Shown: positions 1-10,284, counted from the first letter of the stretch. The stretch: 64,000 nucleotides of DNA from Aquabacterium sp. A7-Y (GCF_026153205.1 NZ_JAPFBW010000014.1:97465-161464), one strand, 5' to 3'. Made by a program: numbers and translations. The notes: a model not told the origin generated them from the sequence alone.

Positions 1-255
<255 letters not shown>

Positions 256-421
256 GAACAAATACTCCAGTCGAGCCGCCGGCGGTGAGCAACGGCTCAC
301 TCGGGCTCTGCAAGCGGCGCGGGGCCGCGGCGCGGGCGCGCAAAGCGGAATCGTACCGGTTTTGGGCCGGAAAAAGCGCCGTCCAGGCGCGAAACCCTGG
401 CACAAGAGCCGCAACGCTGTC

Positions 422-427
422 TACAAT
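422..427 (+). promoter_or_regulatory. -10 element of the ahcY leader transcript
   Basis: TACAAT matches the sigma-70 -10 consensus at five of six positions. A start seven bases downstream would place the 5' end of the RNA at about 434, which is the first base of the riboswitch P1 helix. No good -35 is visible at the right distance. Confidence 0.5.
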
Positions 428-430
428 TCA

Positions 431-540
431 TGCCTTCCGAGGAGCGTTGCAAGGCCCCCGCCGCCCTGGCCCCCGCCAGACCGCGGCCCGCGCGTGGCCC
501 CAGGCTCGGAAGCTTCCTTTCTTTGCAACCGCGCTCACCC
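431..540 (+). promoter_or_regulatory. S-adenosylhomocysteine (SAH) riboswitch upstream of ahcY
   Basis: SAH riboswitches sense S-adenosylhomocysteine and raise expression of SAH hydrolase genes, mostly in beta- and gammaproteobacteria. The conserved core is visible. P1 is 434-441 paired with 505-512 (CTTCCGAG/CTCGGAAG, 8 bp). The GAGCG of the family's GGAGCG segment (442-446) pairs with CGCTC at 532-536, and TTGCAA (447-452) can pair with TTGCAA at 523-528, giving the pseudoknotted layout of the class. CCAGGCTCGG at 500-509 is the other family signature. Immediately downstream, 534-541 and 554-561 form an 8-bp hairpin that reuses 534-536, so it competes with the ligand-bound fold. The SD GGAG of ahcY is at 603-606. 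Confidence 0.88.
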
Positions 541-612
541 GCATGTGTCCTGCCGGGTGAGTCCGACCATCCATCCCCCAGTGCACGGCGGTTTTTCCTT
601 CTGGAGAAACAC

Positions 613-2058
<1,446 letters not shown>

Positions 2059-2083
2059 GCGGCAGCGCCGGCCGCACCCGCCC

Positions 2084-2851
2084 ATGCGCGCAGACCAGTT
2101 GCTCGTGAGCCAGGGCCTGGCGCCCAGCCGGTCGGCCGCCCAGCGGCTGATCGAGCGGGCCGCCGTGCAGTGGCAGGGCCCGCGCGGCTGGGTGCCGGTG
2201 CGCAAGGCCGGCGAGGACCTGCCGGAGGGCAGTGCGCTGCAGCTGCTGGACGACGCCGAGCTGCGTTTCGTCTCGCGCGGCGGGCTCAAGCTCGACGGCG
2301 CGCTCGCGCACACTGGGCTGGGCGTCGCCGGGCGCGACTGTCTCGACGTCGGCCAGAGCACCGGGGGCTTCACCGACGTGCTGCTGCAGCGCGGCGCGGC
2401 CCGGGTGGTGGGTGTCGATGTCGGGCACGGCCAGCTGCATCCGCGCCTCAGGAACGACCCCCGCGTGTCGGCTTACGAGGGCGTCAACGCGAAGGACTGG
2501 TCGGACTCGCGCTTCGCCGAGGCGTGCCGGGGACAGCGCTTCGGCCTGATCGTCGCCGACCTGTCCTTCATCCCGCTGACCCGGGTGCTGCCCTCGCTGA
2601 CCGACTGGCTGGCGCCGGGCGGCGATGCGCTGCTGCTGGTGAAGCCCCAGTTCGAAGTCGGCCCCGAGCATGTCGGCAAGGGCGGCCTGGTCAAGGACAC
2701 GCGCCAGTACCCGCTGCTGGAGCAGCGCGTGCGAGCGGCGTGCGAGGCGCTCGGCTGGCAGGTGCGCGACTACTTCGACAGCCCGATCCAGGGCGGTGAC
2801 GGCAACCGCGAATTTTTCGTCTGGGCCCGCGGCGCGGCGCCCGGCGCTTGA
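2084..2851 (+). CDS. tlyA: TlyA-family rRNA (cytidine-2'-O)-methyltransferase
   Basis: TlyA-type proteins 2'-O-methylate rRNA using SAM; some members were named hemolysins. The 255-residue protein has an N-terminal S4 RNA-binding domain (RADQLLVSQGLAPSRSAAQRLI, residues 2-23) and then a Rossmann FtsJ-like methyltransferase domain with DVGQSTGGFTDVLL near 88-101, VGVDVGHGQL, and a VADLSFI motif. It lies 25 bases after ahcY and 10 before metF, the same strand and presumably the same transcript. A SAM-consuming enzyme between two SAM-cycle genes fits control by the SAH riboswitch. Whether the target is the 16S or 23S rRNA cannot be read from the sequence. Confidence 0.88.
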   Translation: MRADQLLVSQGLAPSRSAAQRLIERAAVQWQGPRGWVPVRKAGEDLPEGSALQLLDDAELRFVSRGGLKLDGALAHTGLGVAGRDCLDVGQSTGGFTDVLLQRGAARVVGVDVGHGQLHPRLRNDPRVSAYEGVNAKDWSDSRFAEACRGQRFGLIVADLSFIPLTRVLPSLTDWLAPGGDALLLVKPQFEVGPEHVGKGGLVKDTRQYPLLEQRVRAACEALGWQVRDYFDSPIQGGDGNREFFVWARGAAPGA

Positions 2852-2861
2852 GGAACCCATC

Positions 2862-3710
2862 ATGACGACGACCCCGAACCGCCTGCCGGTCAGCCTCGAA
2901 TTCTTCCCGCCCAAGACCCCCGAGGGCGTGGACAAGCTGGCCGCCGTGCGCCAGAAGCTGTATGCGCTGCAGCCCGAGTACTGCTCGGTCACCTACGGCG
3001 CCGGCGGCTCGACCCAGGACGGCACGCTGCAGGCCGTGCGCGCCATCCTGAGCGAAGGCCACGACGCCGCGCCGCACTTCTCCTGCATCGGCGCGAGCAA
3101 GGACAGCATCCGCGAGAAGCTGCAGCAGTTCCGCCAGGAAGGCATACGCCGCATCGTCGCGCTGCGCGGCGACCTGCCCTCGGGCTACGGCGGCTTCGGG
3201 GAGTTCCGCTACGCCAGCGACCTGGTGGCCTTCATCCGCGCCGAGACCGGTTCGCACTTCCACATCGAGGTCGCGGCCTATCCCGAGGTCCACCCCCAGG
3301 CACGTTCGCCCGAGGCCGACCTGCAGGCCTTCGCCGCCAAGGTGCAGGCCGGCGCCGACGTCGCCATCACGCAGTATTTCTTCAACGCCGACGCCTACTT
3401 CCGCTTCGTCGACGAGGTGCGCGCGCTGGGCCTGGACATCCCGGTGATCGCCGGCATCATGCCTATCACCAACTCGACCCAGCTGATGCGCTTCTCCGAC
3501 ACCTGCGGCGCCGAGATCCCGCGCTGGATCCGCAGCCGGCTGCAGGCCTTCGGCGACGACAAGGACTCGATCCAGGCCTTCGGCCTCGACGTCGTGACCG
3601 AGTTGTGCGAGCGGCTGCGCCGTGCCGGCGTGCCGGGACTGCACTTCTACACGATGAACCAGGCCGCCGCGACGACCGAAATCTGCCGCCGGCTCGGCCT
3701 CGCCGCCTAG
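2862..3710 (+). CDS. metF: Methylenetetrahydrofolate reductase
   Basis: MetF is a FAD enzyme that reduces 5,10-methylene-THF to 5-methyl-THF, the methyl donor for methionine synthesis. The 282-residue length matches bacterial MetF. It opens with SLEFFPPKTPEG (residues 10-21), the conserved substrate-binding segment with the catalytic Glu, followed by VTYGAGGST, LRGDLP and the PQYFFNAD-like ITQYFFNAD stretch. The ATG follows tlyA by ten bases after a TTGAGGAACCC segment that provides a GAGG. With AhcY it closes the homocysteine-methionine half of the SAM cycle, so co-transcription behind the SAH riboswitch makes functional sense. Confidence 0.96.
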   Translation: MTTTPNRLPVSLEFFPPKTPEGVDKLAAVRQKLYALQPEYCSVTYGAGGSTQDGTLQAVRAILSEGHDAAPHFSCIGASKDSIREKLQQFRQEGIRRIVALRGDLPSGYGGFGEFRYASDLVAFIRAETGSHFHIEVAAYPEVHPQARSPEADLQAFAAKVQAGADVAITQYFFNADAYFRFVDEVRALGLDIPVIAGIMPITNSTQLMRFSDTCGAEIPRWIRSRLQAFGDDKDSIQAFGLDVVTELCERLRRAGVPGLHFYTMNQAAATTEICRRLGLAA

Positions 3711-3731
3711 GGCCCGTTAACAGGCCCTCAA

Positions 3732-3777
3732 CCGCAGGGGCGCCGCCCCTGCGGCAAGCCTGCGCTCAGGCAGGTTT
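3732..3777 (+). terminator. Tandem hairpins after metF
   Basis: CCGCAGGGGCG (3732-3742) pairs with CGCCCCTGCGG (3744-3754), and a second hairpin GCCTG/CAGGC (3758-3762 with 3767-3771) is followed by a short AGGTTT. There is no long T-run, so it may stop transcription only weakly or with Rho. It separates metF from azlC. Confidence 0.5.
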
Positions 3778-3794
3778 CAACCGCAGCGGCGAGA

Positions 3795-4577
3795 ATGGGC
3801 GGTTTCCCCGACTGCCCGATGTCCGCCTTCGCTTTTGTCCGCGCCACTGTCCGCCACCCGGAATTCCGCCGCGGCGCGCTCGACATGCTGAACCTCTCGC
3901 TGGGCATCGCGGCCTGGGGGCTGGTGACCGGTGTCGCGATGGTCAAGAGCGGCCTGTCCGTCCCGCTGGCCGTGCTGATGTCGCTGCTGGTGTTCGCCGG
4001 CAGCGCCCAGCTGACCGCGCTCCCGCTGATCGCCTCGGGCGCCCCGATCTGGGTGGTGTGGGCCACCGCGACCTGCGTCAACCTGCGTTTCGTGATCTTC
4101 AGCGCGATGTGGCGGCCCTATTTCGCCCATCTGCCACGCTGGGCGCGCTGCCTGGCGGGCTATTGCAGCGGCGACCTCAACTACGTGATGTTCCTCAAGC
4201 GCTTTCCCGATGGCCGGCCGCAACCCGAGCAGCTGCCCTATTTCAGCGGTGGCGTCGCGATCAACTGGCTGGCCTGGCAGAGCGCCTCGATGGCCGGCAT
4301 CGCGCTGGCCAACGTGATCCCGGTCGAGTGGGGACTGGGTTTTGCCGGCGTGCTGGCGTTGCTGGGCATCACCTGCTCGATGCTGCAGGACAAGGCCACC
4401 TGGCTCGCGGCCGGCACGGCCGTTGCGGCCGCGGTCGCCGCGTATGCGCTGCCGCTCAAGCTCAACATCGTGGTCGCGATCGCCGCCGCGGTGGCGGTCG
4501 GCCTCGGGATCGAGGCCGTGGAGCAGGCACAGCGGCGCGCCCGGGCCGAGCGTGGCGGGCAGGGAGAACAGGCATGA
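3795..4577 (+). CDS. azlC: AzlC-family branched-chain amino acid exporter, large subunit
   Basis: AzlC and AzlD form a two-subunit inner-membrane exporter of branched-chain and related amino acids. The 260-residue product has several hydrophobic segments (for example LGIAAWGLVTGVAM, AVLMSLLVFAGSAQL and a C-terminal pair), with the family signatures FAGSAQLTA and NLRFVIFSA. The chosen ATG has a GGCGAGA sequence just upstream; a second in-frame ATG at 3819 has no SD. The stop codon overlaps the ATG of an 11-codon reading frame that in turn overlaps the azlD start. The transported substrate is inferred only from the family. Confidence 0.85.
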   Translation: MGGFPDCPMSAFAFVRATVRHPEFRRGALDMLNLSLGIAAWGLVTGVAMVKSGLSVPLAVLMSLLVFAGSAQLTALPLIASGAPIWVVWATATCVNLRFVIFSAMWRPYFAHLPRWARCLAGYCSGDLNYVMFLKRFPDGRPQPEQLPYFSGGVAINWLAWQSASMAGIALANVIPVEWGLGFAGVLALLGITCSMLQDKATWLAAGTAVAAAVAAYALPLKLNIVVAIAAAVAVGLGIEAVEQAQRRARAERGGQGEQA

Positions 4578-4609
4578 GCATGAGAGCCGCCGCGCGGTAC
4601 CGGCCATGA
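4574..4609 (+). CDS. Possible 11-codon coupling cistron between azlC and azlD
   Basis: ATG at 4574 overlaps the azlC stop as ATGA, and the frame reads [11 protein letters not shown] before a TGA at 4607-4609 that overlaps the azlD ATG (4606), again as ATGA. Terminating ribosomes could step from azlC through this mini-frame to azlD, which itself lacks a clear SD. A second possible start lies at 4580 in the same frame. This may be chance; no product function is suggested. Confidence 0.3.
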   Translation: MSMRAAARYRP

Positions 4610-4935
4610 GCACCTGGGAGACCGTGCTCACCATCCTGGGGCTGACGCTGATCACCGTGCTCACCCGCAGCTTTTTCCTGCTCCCCAAGCGGGAGCTGCC
4701 GATGCCCGGCTGGCTCAAGCGCGGCCTGCGCTACGCGCCGCTGGCAGCGCTCGGGGCCGTCATCGCGCCCGAGGTGCTGATGAGCCAGGGCCATCTGATC
4801 ACCACGCTGCAGGACGCCCGTCCCCCGGCCGTGCTGGCGGCGTGCGCCTACTTCTTCTGGCGCCGCGGCATCCTGGGCACCATCCTGGTCGGCATGGCGG
4901 TGTTCCTGCCGCTGCGCATCGGCCTCGGCTGGTGA
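4606..4935 (+). CDS. azlD: AzlD-family small subunit of the amino acid exporter
   Basis: A 109-residue protein with about four membrane segments, the normal size for AzlD. Family features include an early TRSFFLLP stretch after the first helix and a conserved Arg in the loop before [15 protein letters not shown]. It is the partner of AzlC encoded 28 bases upstream. The start at 4606 gives the standard [12 protein letters not shown] beginning; the ATG overlaps the stop of the tiny intervening frame, so translation is probably coupled. Pairing with azlC makes the assignment firm, while the exact substrate stays unknown. Confidence 0.86.
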   Translation: MSTWETVLTILGLTLITVLTRSFFLLPKRELPMPGWLKRGLRYAPLAALGAVIAPEVLMSQGHLITTLQDARPPAVLAACAYFFWRRGILGTILVGMAVFLPLRIGLGW

Positions 4936-5062
4936 GGCCGGACCGCCCGTAACCACCGTGTGCCGGACGCGCCGGCGCGACACGGCACAATCCCTCTGTT
5001 TTGCCCGCCGCGGGCAGCCCCGCGGCGAGCGCCGGCTTCCTTTACGAAAACAGAGAACGACC

Positions 5063-6256
5063 ATGAACGTACTTCGCTTTTCCGATCTGATCGCGCAGGG
5101 CAAGGTCCGCGGCCGGCGCGTCTTCATTCGCGCCGACCTCAACGTGCCGCAGGACGACGCGGGCAACATCACCGAAGACACCCGCATCCGCGCCTCGGTG
5201 CCGGCGATCCGCCAGGCGCTGGACGCCGGCGCCGCGGTGATGGTGACCTCGCACCTCGGCCGGCCGACCGAAGGCGAGTTCAAGCCCGAGGACTCGCTGG
5301 CCCCGGTCGCGAAACGCCTGGGCGAGCTGCTCGGCCGCGAGGTGCCGCTGGTGTCGAACTGGGTCGACGGCGTCGAGGTGCAGCCTGGCCAGGTGGTGCT
5401 GCTGGAGAACGTGCGCCTCAACAAGGGCGAGAAGAAAAACAGCGAGGAGCTGGCGCGCAAGCTGGCCGCGCTGTGCGACATCTTCGTGCACGACGCCTTC
5501 GGCACCGCGCACCGCGCCGAGGCCTCCACCTACGGCATCGCCCAATACGCCCCGGTCGCCTGCGCCGGCCCGCTGCTGGCGGCCGAGATCGATGCGATCA
5601 CCCGTGCGCTGCAGGCGCCAACGCGCCCGCTGGTTGCGATCGTCGCCGGCTCCAAGGTCTCGACCAAGCTGACCATCCTGCAGGCCCTGGCCCGGAACGT
5701 CGACCAGCTCATCGTCGGCGGCGGCATCGCCAACACCTTCATGCTGGCCGCGGGCCTGCCGGTCGGCAAGTCGCTGGTCGAGGCCGACCTGGTCGACCAG
5801 GCCAAGGCCGTCATCGAGGCAATGAAAAAGCGCGGCGCCGACGTGCCCATCCCGGTCGACGTGGTGGTTGCCAAGGAGTTCAAGGCGGACGCGCCGGCCA
5901 CCGTCAAGGCGGCGACCGAGGTCGCGCCCGACGAGATGATCCTCGACATCGGCCCCCGCACCGCCGCGATGCTGGCCGACAAGCTCAAGGCCGCCGGCAC
6001 CATCGTCTGGAACGGCCCGGTCGGCGTCTTCGAGTTCGACGCCTTCGCGCACGGCACCGAGACGATCGCGCGCGCCATCGCCGCATCGCCGGCCTTCTCG
6101 ATCGCCGGCGGCGGCGACACCCTGGCAGCCATCGCCAAGTACGGCATCGAAAAGCAGGTCGGCTACATCTCGACCGGCGGCGGCGCCTTCCTCGAAATCC
6201 TGGAAGGCAAGACCCTGCCCGCCTTCGAGATCCTGCAGAAGCGCGCGGCCGGCTGA
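5063..6256 (+). CDS. pgk: Phosphoglycerate kinase
   Basis: Pgk transfers the acyl phosphate of 1,3-bisphosphoglycerate to ADP in glycolysis (and the reverse in the Calvin cycle or gluconeogenesis). The 397-residue protein has the [13 protein letters not shown] motif near residues 17-29, the [13 protein letters not shown] substrate loop, [15 protein letters not shown], and a C-terminal GGGDTLAAI phosphate loop near 355. AGAGAACGACC precedes the ATG. A CACAAT hexamer at 4986-4991 is a plausible -10. The leader between them contains short GC-rich inverted repeats. It is followed by twin hairpins and then pyk, so two glycolytic kinases sit side by side. Confidence 0.97.
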   Translation: MNVLRFSDLIAQGKVRGRRVFIRADLNVPQDDAGNITEDTRIRASVPAIRQALDAGAAVMVTSHLGRPTEGEFKPEDSLAPVAKRLGELLGREVPLVSNWVDGVEVQPGQVVLLENVRLNKGEKKNSEELARKLAALCDIFVHDAFGTAHRAEASTYGIAQYAPVACAGPLLAAEIDAITRALQAPTRPLVAIVAGSKVSTKLTILQALARNVDQLIVGGGIANTFMLAAGLPVGKSLVEADLVDQAKAVIEAMKKRGADVPIPVDVVVAKEFKADAPATVKAATEVAPDEMILDIGPRTAAMLADKLKAAGTIVWNGPVGVFEFDAFAHGTETIARAIAASPAFSIAGGGDTLAAIAKYGIEKQVGYISTGGGAFLEILEGKTLPAFEILQKRAAG

Positions 6257-6273
6257 CCCCCAGCTCGCCATCG

Positions 6274-6309
6274 GACCGGCCCTGCCGGTCGCCCCGCCCT
6301 CCGGCGGGG
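6274..6309 (+). terminator. Twin hairpins after pgk
   Basis: GACCGGC/GCCGGTC (6274-6280 with 6284-6290) and CCCCGCC/GGCGGGG (6292-6298 with 6303-6309) lie in tandem 17 bases after the pgk stop. No T-run follows, so termination would be Rho-assisted or partial. Confidence 0.45.
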
Positions 6310-6483
6310 TGACCGCAGGGCCGTCCGCTTTTGCATCAGGGTCAACCCGCGTCGTGCCCGGACAACAGGCCAGGCCTGATACAAAAAAACCCGCCGCCTG
6401 CCCTCGGGCTTGTAACTCCCGGACGCGACTTACGGCAGATAATTGGAACAAAGTTACGAACCGACCCTCGGAGACACCCCCTC

Positions 6484-7917
6484 ATGTCGCGCGCTACCAA
6501 GATCGTCGCCACCCTCGGCCCCGCCTCGTCCACCCCCGAAGTCCTGGAGCGCATGATCGCCGCGGGGGTCGACGTGGTGCGGCTGAACTTCTCGCACGGC
6601 AAGGCGCAGGACCATGTCGACCGGGCCACGCTGGTGCGCGAGGCGGCCCAGCGGGCCGGCAAGCAGGTGGCCATCATGGCCGACCTGCAGGGCCCGAAGA
6701 TCCGCGTCGGCAAGTTCGAAGGCGGCCGCACCTTCCTGGAGAACGGGCAGCCCTTCATCCTCGACGCCGGCCTGACGGAGCTGGGCAGCAACGAGCGCGT
6801 CGGCCTGGATTACAAGGCCCTGCCGCGCGACGTGAAGCCGGGCGACACCCTGCTGCTCAACGACGGCCTGATCGTGCTGACCGTGGACCGTGTGCAAGGC
6901 GAGGAGATCCACACCTTCGTCAAGATCGGCGGCGAGCTGTCCAACAACAAGGGCATCAACAAGCAGGGCGGCGGTCTGACCGCGCCGGCGCTGACCGCCA
7001 AGGACATGGAGGACATCAAGACCGCGATGAGCTTCCAGTGCGAGTACCTGGCGGTGTCCTTCCCGAAAAACGCCACCGACATGGAGATGGCCCGCCAGCT
7101 CGCCAACGTGGCCGGCGAGCCATGGCGCCACAAGCCGCACCTGATCGCCAAGATCGAGCGCAGCGAGGCGATCCCCGTGCTGGAACAGATCCTCAAGGCC
7201 AGCGACGGCATCATGGTCGCGCGCGGCGACCTGGCGGTGGAAGTCGGCAACGCGGCGGTGCCGGCGCTGCAGAAGCGCATGATCAAGATGGCCCGCGAGA
7301 TGGACAAGGTGGTGATCACCGCGACCCAGATGATGGAGTCCATGATCGTCAACCCGGTGCCGACCCGTGCCGAGGTCAGCGACGTCGCCAATGCGGTGCT
7401 CGACGGCACCGACGCGGTGATGCTGAGCGCCGAGACCGCTGCCGGCAAGTACCCGGTGGAGACCGTCGAGTACATGGCCGCGATCGCGCTGGAAGCCGAG
7501 CGCGCCGAGGACGTGACGCTGGACGCCGACTTCAACAACAAGCACTTCGGCCGCATCGACCAGTCGATCGCGATGGGCGCGCTGTTCACCGCCCACCACC
7601 TCGGCTGCAAGGCCATCGTCGCGCTGACCGAGTCCGGCTCGACCGCGCTGTGGATGAGCCGCCACAAGATCCATGTGCCCATCTTCGGCCTGACCTCGCA
7701 GCCGCTGTCGCAGCGCAAGATGACGCTCTATCGCAACGTGCGTCCCATCCTGATGCCGACCTACTCGGACCGGGACACCGCGCTCGCCAAGGCCGAGCTG
7801 CTGCTGGTCGAGCACGGCGTGCTCAAGCCGGGCGATACCTATGCCATCACCTGCGGCGAGCCAATGGGCTACCCGGGCGGCACCAACATGCTCAAGGTCT
7901 GCCGCGTCGGCGGCTGA
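6484..7917 (+). CDS. pyk: Pyruvate kinase
   Basis: Pyruvate kinase makes pyruvate and ATP from phosphoenolpyruvate and ADP. The 477-residue length fits a PykA/PykF-type enzyme. Visible motifs are TKIVATLGPAS at the start, LNFSHG near 36-41, the GPKIRVG B-domain entry, and the active-site LIAKIERSEA followed by DGIMVARGDLAVE and the ATQMMESM segment. The C-terminal allosteric domain is complete. A GATAAT at 6438-6443 may be its -10, leaving a leader of roughly 35 bases; CTCGGAGACACC supplies the SD. Which effector it responds to is not visible. Confidence 0.96.
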   Translation: MSRATKIVATLGPASSTPEVLERMIAAGVDVVRLNFSHGKAQDHVDRATLVREAAQRAGKQVAIMADLQGPKIRVGKFEGGRTFLENGQPFILDAGLTELGSNERVGLDYKALPRDVKPGDTLLLNDGLIVLTVDRVQGEEIHTFVKIGGELSNNKGINKQGGGLTAPALTAKDMEDIKTAMSFQCEYLAVSFPKNATDMEMARQLANVAGEPWRHKPHLIAKIERSEAIPVLEQILKASDGIMVARGDLAVEVGNAAVPALQKRMIKMAREMDKVVITATQMMESMIVNPVPTRAEVSDVANAVLDGTDAVMLSAETAAGKYPVETVEYMAAIALEAERAEDVTLDADFNNKHFGRIDQSIAMGALFTAHHLGCKAIVALTESGSTALWMSRHKIHVPIFGLTSQPLSQRKMTLYRNVRPILMPTYSDRDTALAKAELLLVEHGVLKPGDTYAITCGEPMGYPGGTNMLKVCRVGG

Positions 7918-7928
7918 AATCCGCCCTC

Positions 7929-7948
7929 AGGCCGGCGCGGGCCGGCCT
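7929..7948. terminator. Perfect hairpin between convergent pyk and DUF481 gene
   Basis: AGGCCGGC and GCCGGCCT pair over eight bases with a four-base loop, placed in the 45-base gap between two converging genes. It has no T-run on either strand but sits where a bidirectional terminator is expected. Confidence 0.45.
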
Positions 7949-7962
7949 GCCGCACCGCTGGC

Positions 7963-8721
7963 TCAATCGATGCGCAGCGACACGCCGGTCAGGAACAGTG
8001 CGTCGCCGCGCTTCACGCCGTCGCCCGGATCGCTGTTGTAGCGATATGTCAGGCCGGCTGTGAGGCTGAGCCTCTCGGTCATCGCCACCGAGAGCCCCGA
8101 GTCGAACTCGGCGCGCCAGGTGCCCTGCTCCTCGAGATTCGGCAAGACCATCAGCTTCTGGCGGAAGTTGGTCGAGTCGGTCAGGCGGAAGTTCGATTCC
8201 TCGGCCAGCACCAGCTCGGTTCGCCCGTAGCGCTCGCGTGTGCGGCCCTCGATCTCGACCGGATCCACATAGCGGTCCTCGCTGTAGCCCAGACCGGCCG
8301 ACACGTCCCAGAAGCCCCGCTCCTGGCGTATCAGGTGATAGCCGACGCCGCTCGATGCCGCCCAGCGGTGCGCCAGGTTGGCGGGCCGGTCGCGCAGGTA
8401 CTCGCCACGCCCGAAACCGAACCAGTCGCGCGTCAGGTCGCGGTTGTAGTCCGCGCCGGCGGCGGCCCGGTTGGCCGAGGTCTTGCCCTGGTTTTTCGCA
8501 TACAGCGCGCGCGCCGTCAGGCTGAGCTTGTCATGGTCGGTGGCGCGCACGGTGTCCGCGGCGAGGTTGACGCTCGACGCGCGCGTGTTGCCCGAGGCGA
8601 AGCTGGCCGAGACGCCGAACAGGTGGCGCCATTGGCCGTCGGGTTTCACGGTGACCTGGGCCAGCGCCAGGCCGGGCGCCACCAGGGACGAGCAGAACAA
8701 GGCAAGCAGGGGAATACGCAT
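7963..8721 (-). CDS. DUF481-family outer-membrane beta-barrel protein (YdiY-like)
   Basis: The 252-residue product starts with a signal peptide (RIPLLALFCSSLVAPGLALAQ, cleavage near residue 22) and continues with alternating amphipathic strands such as FGVSASFASGNTRASS, SAGLGYSEDRY and LTAGLTYRYNSD, ending in RID. This pattern is that of the DUF481 family of salt-induced outer-membrane proteins in Gram-negative bacteria. No enzymatic motif is visible and the role of the family is poorly known. The ATG at 8721 is preferred to one 14 codons upstream because it puts the signal peptide at the terminus. The next 410 bases upstream belong to the divergent fba control region. Confidence 0.75.
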   Translation of the reverse strand: MRIPLLALFCSSLVAPGLALAQVTVKPDGQWRHLFGVSASFASGNTRASSVNLAADTVRATDHDKLSLTARALYAKNQGKTSANRAAAGADYNRDLTRDWFGFGRGEYLRDRPANLAHRWAASSGVGYHLIRQERGFWDVSAGLGYSEDRYVDPVEIEGRTRERYGRTELVLAEESNFRLTDSTNFRQKLMVLPNLEEQGTWRAEFDSGLSVAMTERLSLTAGLTYRYNSDPGDGVKRGDALFLTGVSLRID

Positions 8722-9027
8722 GAGGCAACAACTGCACAAGTGAAGAATCTCGGGACCGCCCAATCTAGGGGCCCCGCGCAGAAGCCGTGTAGCGATTCGT
8801 TTGGCCTTGTGAGCAAGTCCTCTCTTCAGCGCCGCTCGCGCACCGGCCGCGAGATGGGCACACCGCCATCCGCTGCTGCCTGGGCAGGATTCTGGCCTTT
8901 GCCTCGCGACCCGATGAAGTACGCGTTGTTTCTTCGTGCGTCGAACATTCTTTTGTCCCAGGCATCACCCGCCAGCCCGCGCCGGCACTGAGATGCCAAC
9001 CGTCACGACTGGGCCCGGCGGCGCCGG

Positions 9028-9090
9028 TAGAATGCGCCCAATTACCTCGCGGTTTCACGGCGGCCCACTCTCCACAAGAACAGGGCCGCC
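9028..9090 (+). promoter_or_regulatory. fba promoter -10 and 5'-leader hairpin
   Basis: The 410-base stretch 8722-9131 holds no convincing gene. TAGAAT at 9028-9033 is a good -10 (five of six); no clear -35 is seen. In the resulting leader, GGCGGCCC (9059-9066) pairs perfectly with GGGCCGCC (9083-9090) around a 16-base loop, about 40 bases before the fba ATG. The rest of the gap shows nothing I can name. Confidence 0.4.
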
Positions 9091-9131
9091 GGAGGGCGCA
9101 GCACCGGTTATCAACTCCCAGGGGCCCCACC

Positions 9132-10211
9132 ATGCCACTCGTCTCGATGCGCCAGCTGTTGGACCATGCCGCCGAAAACGGCTACGGCATCCCGGCTTTC
9201 AACGTCAACAACCTGGAACAAGTCCAGGCCATCATGAGCGCCGCCGACGAAGTCGGCGCACCGGTGATCATGCAGGCCTCGGCCGGCGCCCGGAAGTACG
9301 CCGGAGAAGCCTTCCTCAAGCACCTGATCCAGGCTGCCGTCGAAGCCTACCCCCACATCCCGGTCGTGATGCACCAGGACCACGGCCAGTCGCCCGATGT
9401 CTGCAAGGGCGCCATCGACCTCGGCTTCAGCTCCGTGATGATGGACGGCTCGCTGCAGGCCGACGGCAAGACCATCGCCAGCTACGAGTACAACGTCGAG
9501 GTCACCAAGAAGGTGGTCGACCTGGCCCATGGCCTGGGCGTCACCGTCGAGGGTGAGCTGGGCTGCCTCGGTTCGCTCGAGACCATGAAGGGCGACAAGG
9601 AAGACGGCCACGGCACCGACGCGACGATGACGATGGAGCAGCTGCTGACCGATCCCGAGCAGGCCGCCGACTTCGTCAAGCAGACCCAGCTCGACGCGCT
9701 GGCCATCGCGATCGGCACCAGCCACGGCGCCTACAAGTTCACCCGCAAGCCCACCGGCGACATCCTTGCCATCAGCCGCATCAAGGAAATCCACGCCCGC
9801 ATTCCCAACACCCATCTGGTGATGCACGGCTCCTCCAGCGTGCCGCAGGATCTGCTGGCCGAGATCCGCCAGTTCGGCGGCGACATGAAGGAAACCTACG
9901 GCGTGCCGGTCGAGGAGATCCAGGAAGCCATCAAGTACGGTGTGCGCAAGATCAACATCGACACCGACATCCGCCTCGCGATGACCGCCGCGATCCGCCG
10001 CTTTTTCGCCGAGCATCCGGAGAAGTTCGACCCGCGCGAATACCTCAAGCCCGCGCGCGAAGCGGCCAAGAAGATCGTCAAGCAGCGCTACGTCGAGTTC
10101 GGCTGCGAAGGCCAAGCCGGTAAAATCAAGGCCATCCCGCTGGCCGAGGTGGCCAAGCGTTATGCCTCGGGTGAGCTGGCCCAGGTCGTCCAGTACCGCC
10201 AGGTGGCCTGA
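9132..10211 (+). CDS. fba: Class II fructose-bisphosphate aldolase
   Basis: This Zn-dependent aldolase interconverts fructose-1,6-bisphosphate with dihydroxyacetone phosphate and glyceraldehyde-3-phosphate. The 359-residue product shows [12 protein letters not shown] near 19-30, the Zn-ligand segment [11 protein letters not shown], a second Zn-region GTSHGAYKF and the phosphate-binding [10 protein letters not shown], all of class II type. The extended length and the [16 protein letters not shown] tail match the Calvin-cycle/beta-proteobacterial subgroup (CbbA-like). SD is weak (CAGGGG nine bases before ATG). A classical intrinsic terminator follows. With pgk and pyk nearby it belongs to the central glycolytic/gluconeogenic set. 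Confidence 0.95.
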   Translation: MPLVSMRQLLDHAAENGYGIPAFNVNNLEQVQAIMSAADEVGAPVIMQASAGARKYAGEAFLKHLIQAAVEAYPHIPVVMHQDHGQSPDVCKGAIDLGFSSVMMDGSLQADGKTIASYEYNVEVTKKVVDLAHGLGVTVEGELGCLGSLETMKGDKEDGHGTDATMTMEQLLTDPEQAADFVKQTQLDALAIAIGTSHGAYKFTRKPTGDILAISRIKEIHARIPNTHLVMHGSSSVPQDLLAEIRQFGGDMKETYGVPVEEIQEAIKYGVRKINIDTDIRLAMTAAIRRFFAEHPEKFDPREYLKPAREAAKKIVKQRYVEFGCEGQAGKIKAIPLAEVAKRYASGELAQVVQYRQVA

Positions 10212-10238
10212 ACCCGGCGGCTTCTGCCGGCACACAAG

Positions 10239-10266
10239 CCCGCTCCCGCAGCGGGCTTTTTGTTTT
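10239..10266 (+). terminator. Intrinsic terminator of fba
   Basis: GCCCGCT (10239-10245) pairs with AGCGGGC (10251-10257) and is followed by TTTTGTTTTC, a textbook Rho-independent terminator 27 bases after the fba stop. The purC SD overlaps the end of this region. Confidence 0.9.
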
Positions 10267-10284
10267 CTGCTGGAGATCTGGCCC

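Noticed and set aside
398..415. TGGCAC-like start of a sigma-54 promoter upstream of ahcY
   Set aside because: The -12 part (TTGCW) is not matched at the right spacing; the TACAAT at 422 explains the transcript better.
3732..3777. Tandem GC hairpins after metF as a REP or insertion-sequence end
   Set aside because: I see no second copy in the window and no transposase or target duplication; a terminator role is simpler.
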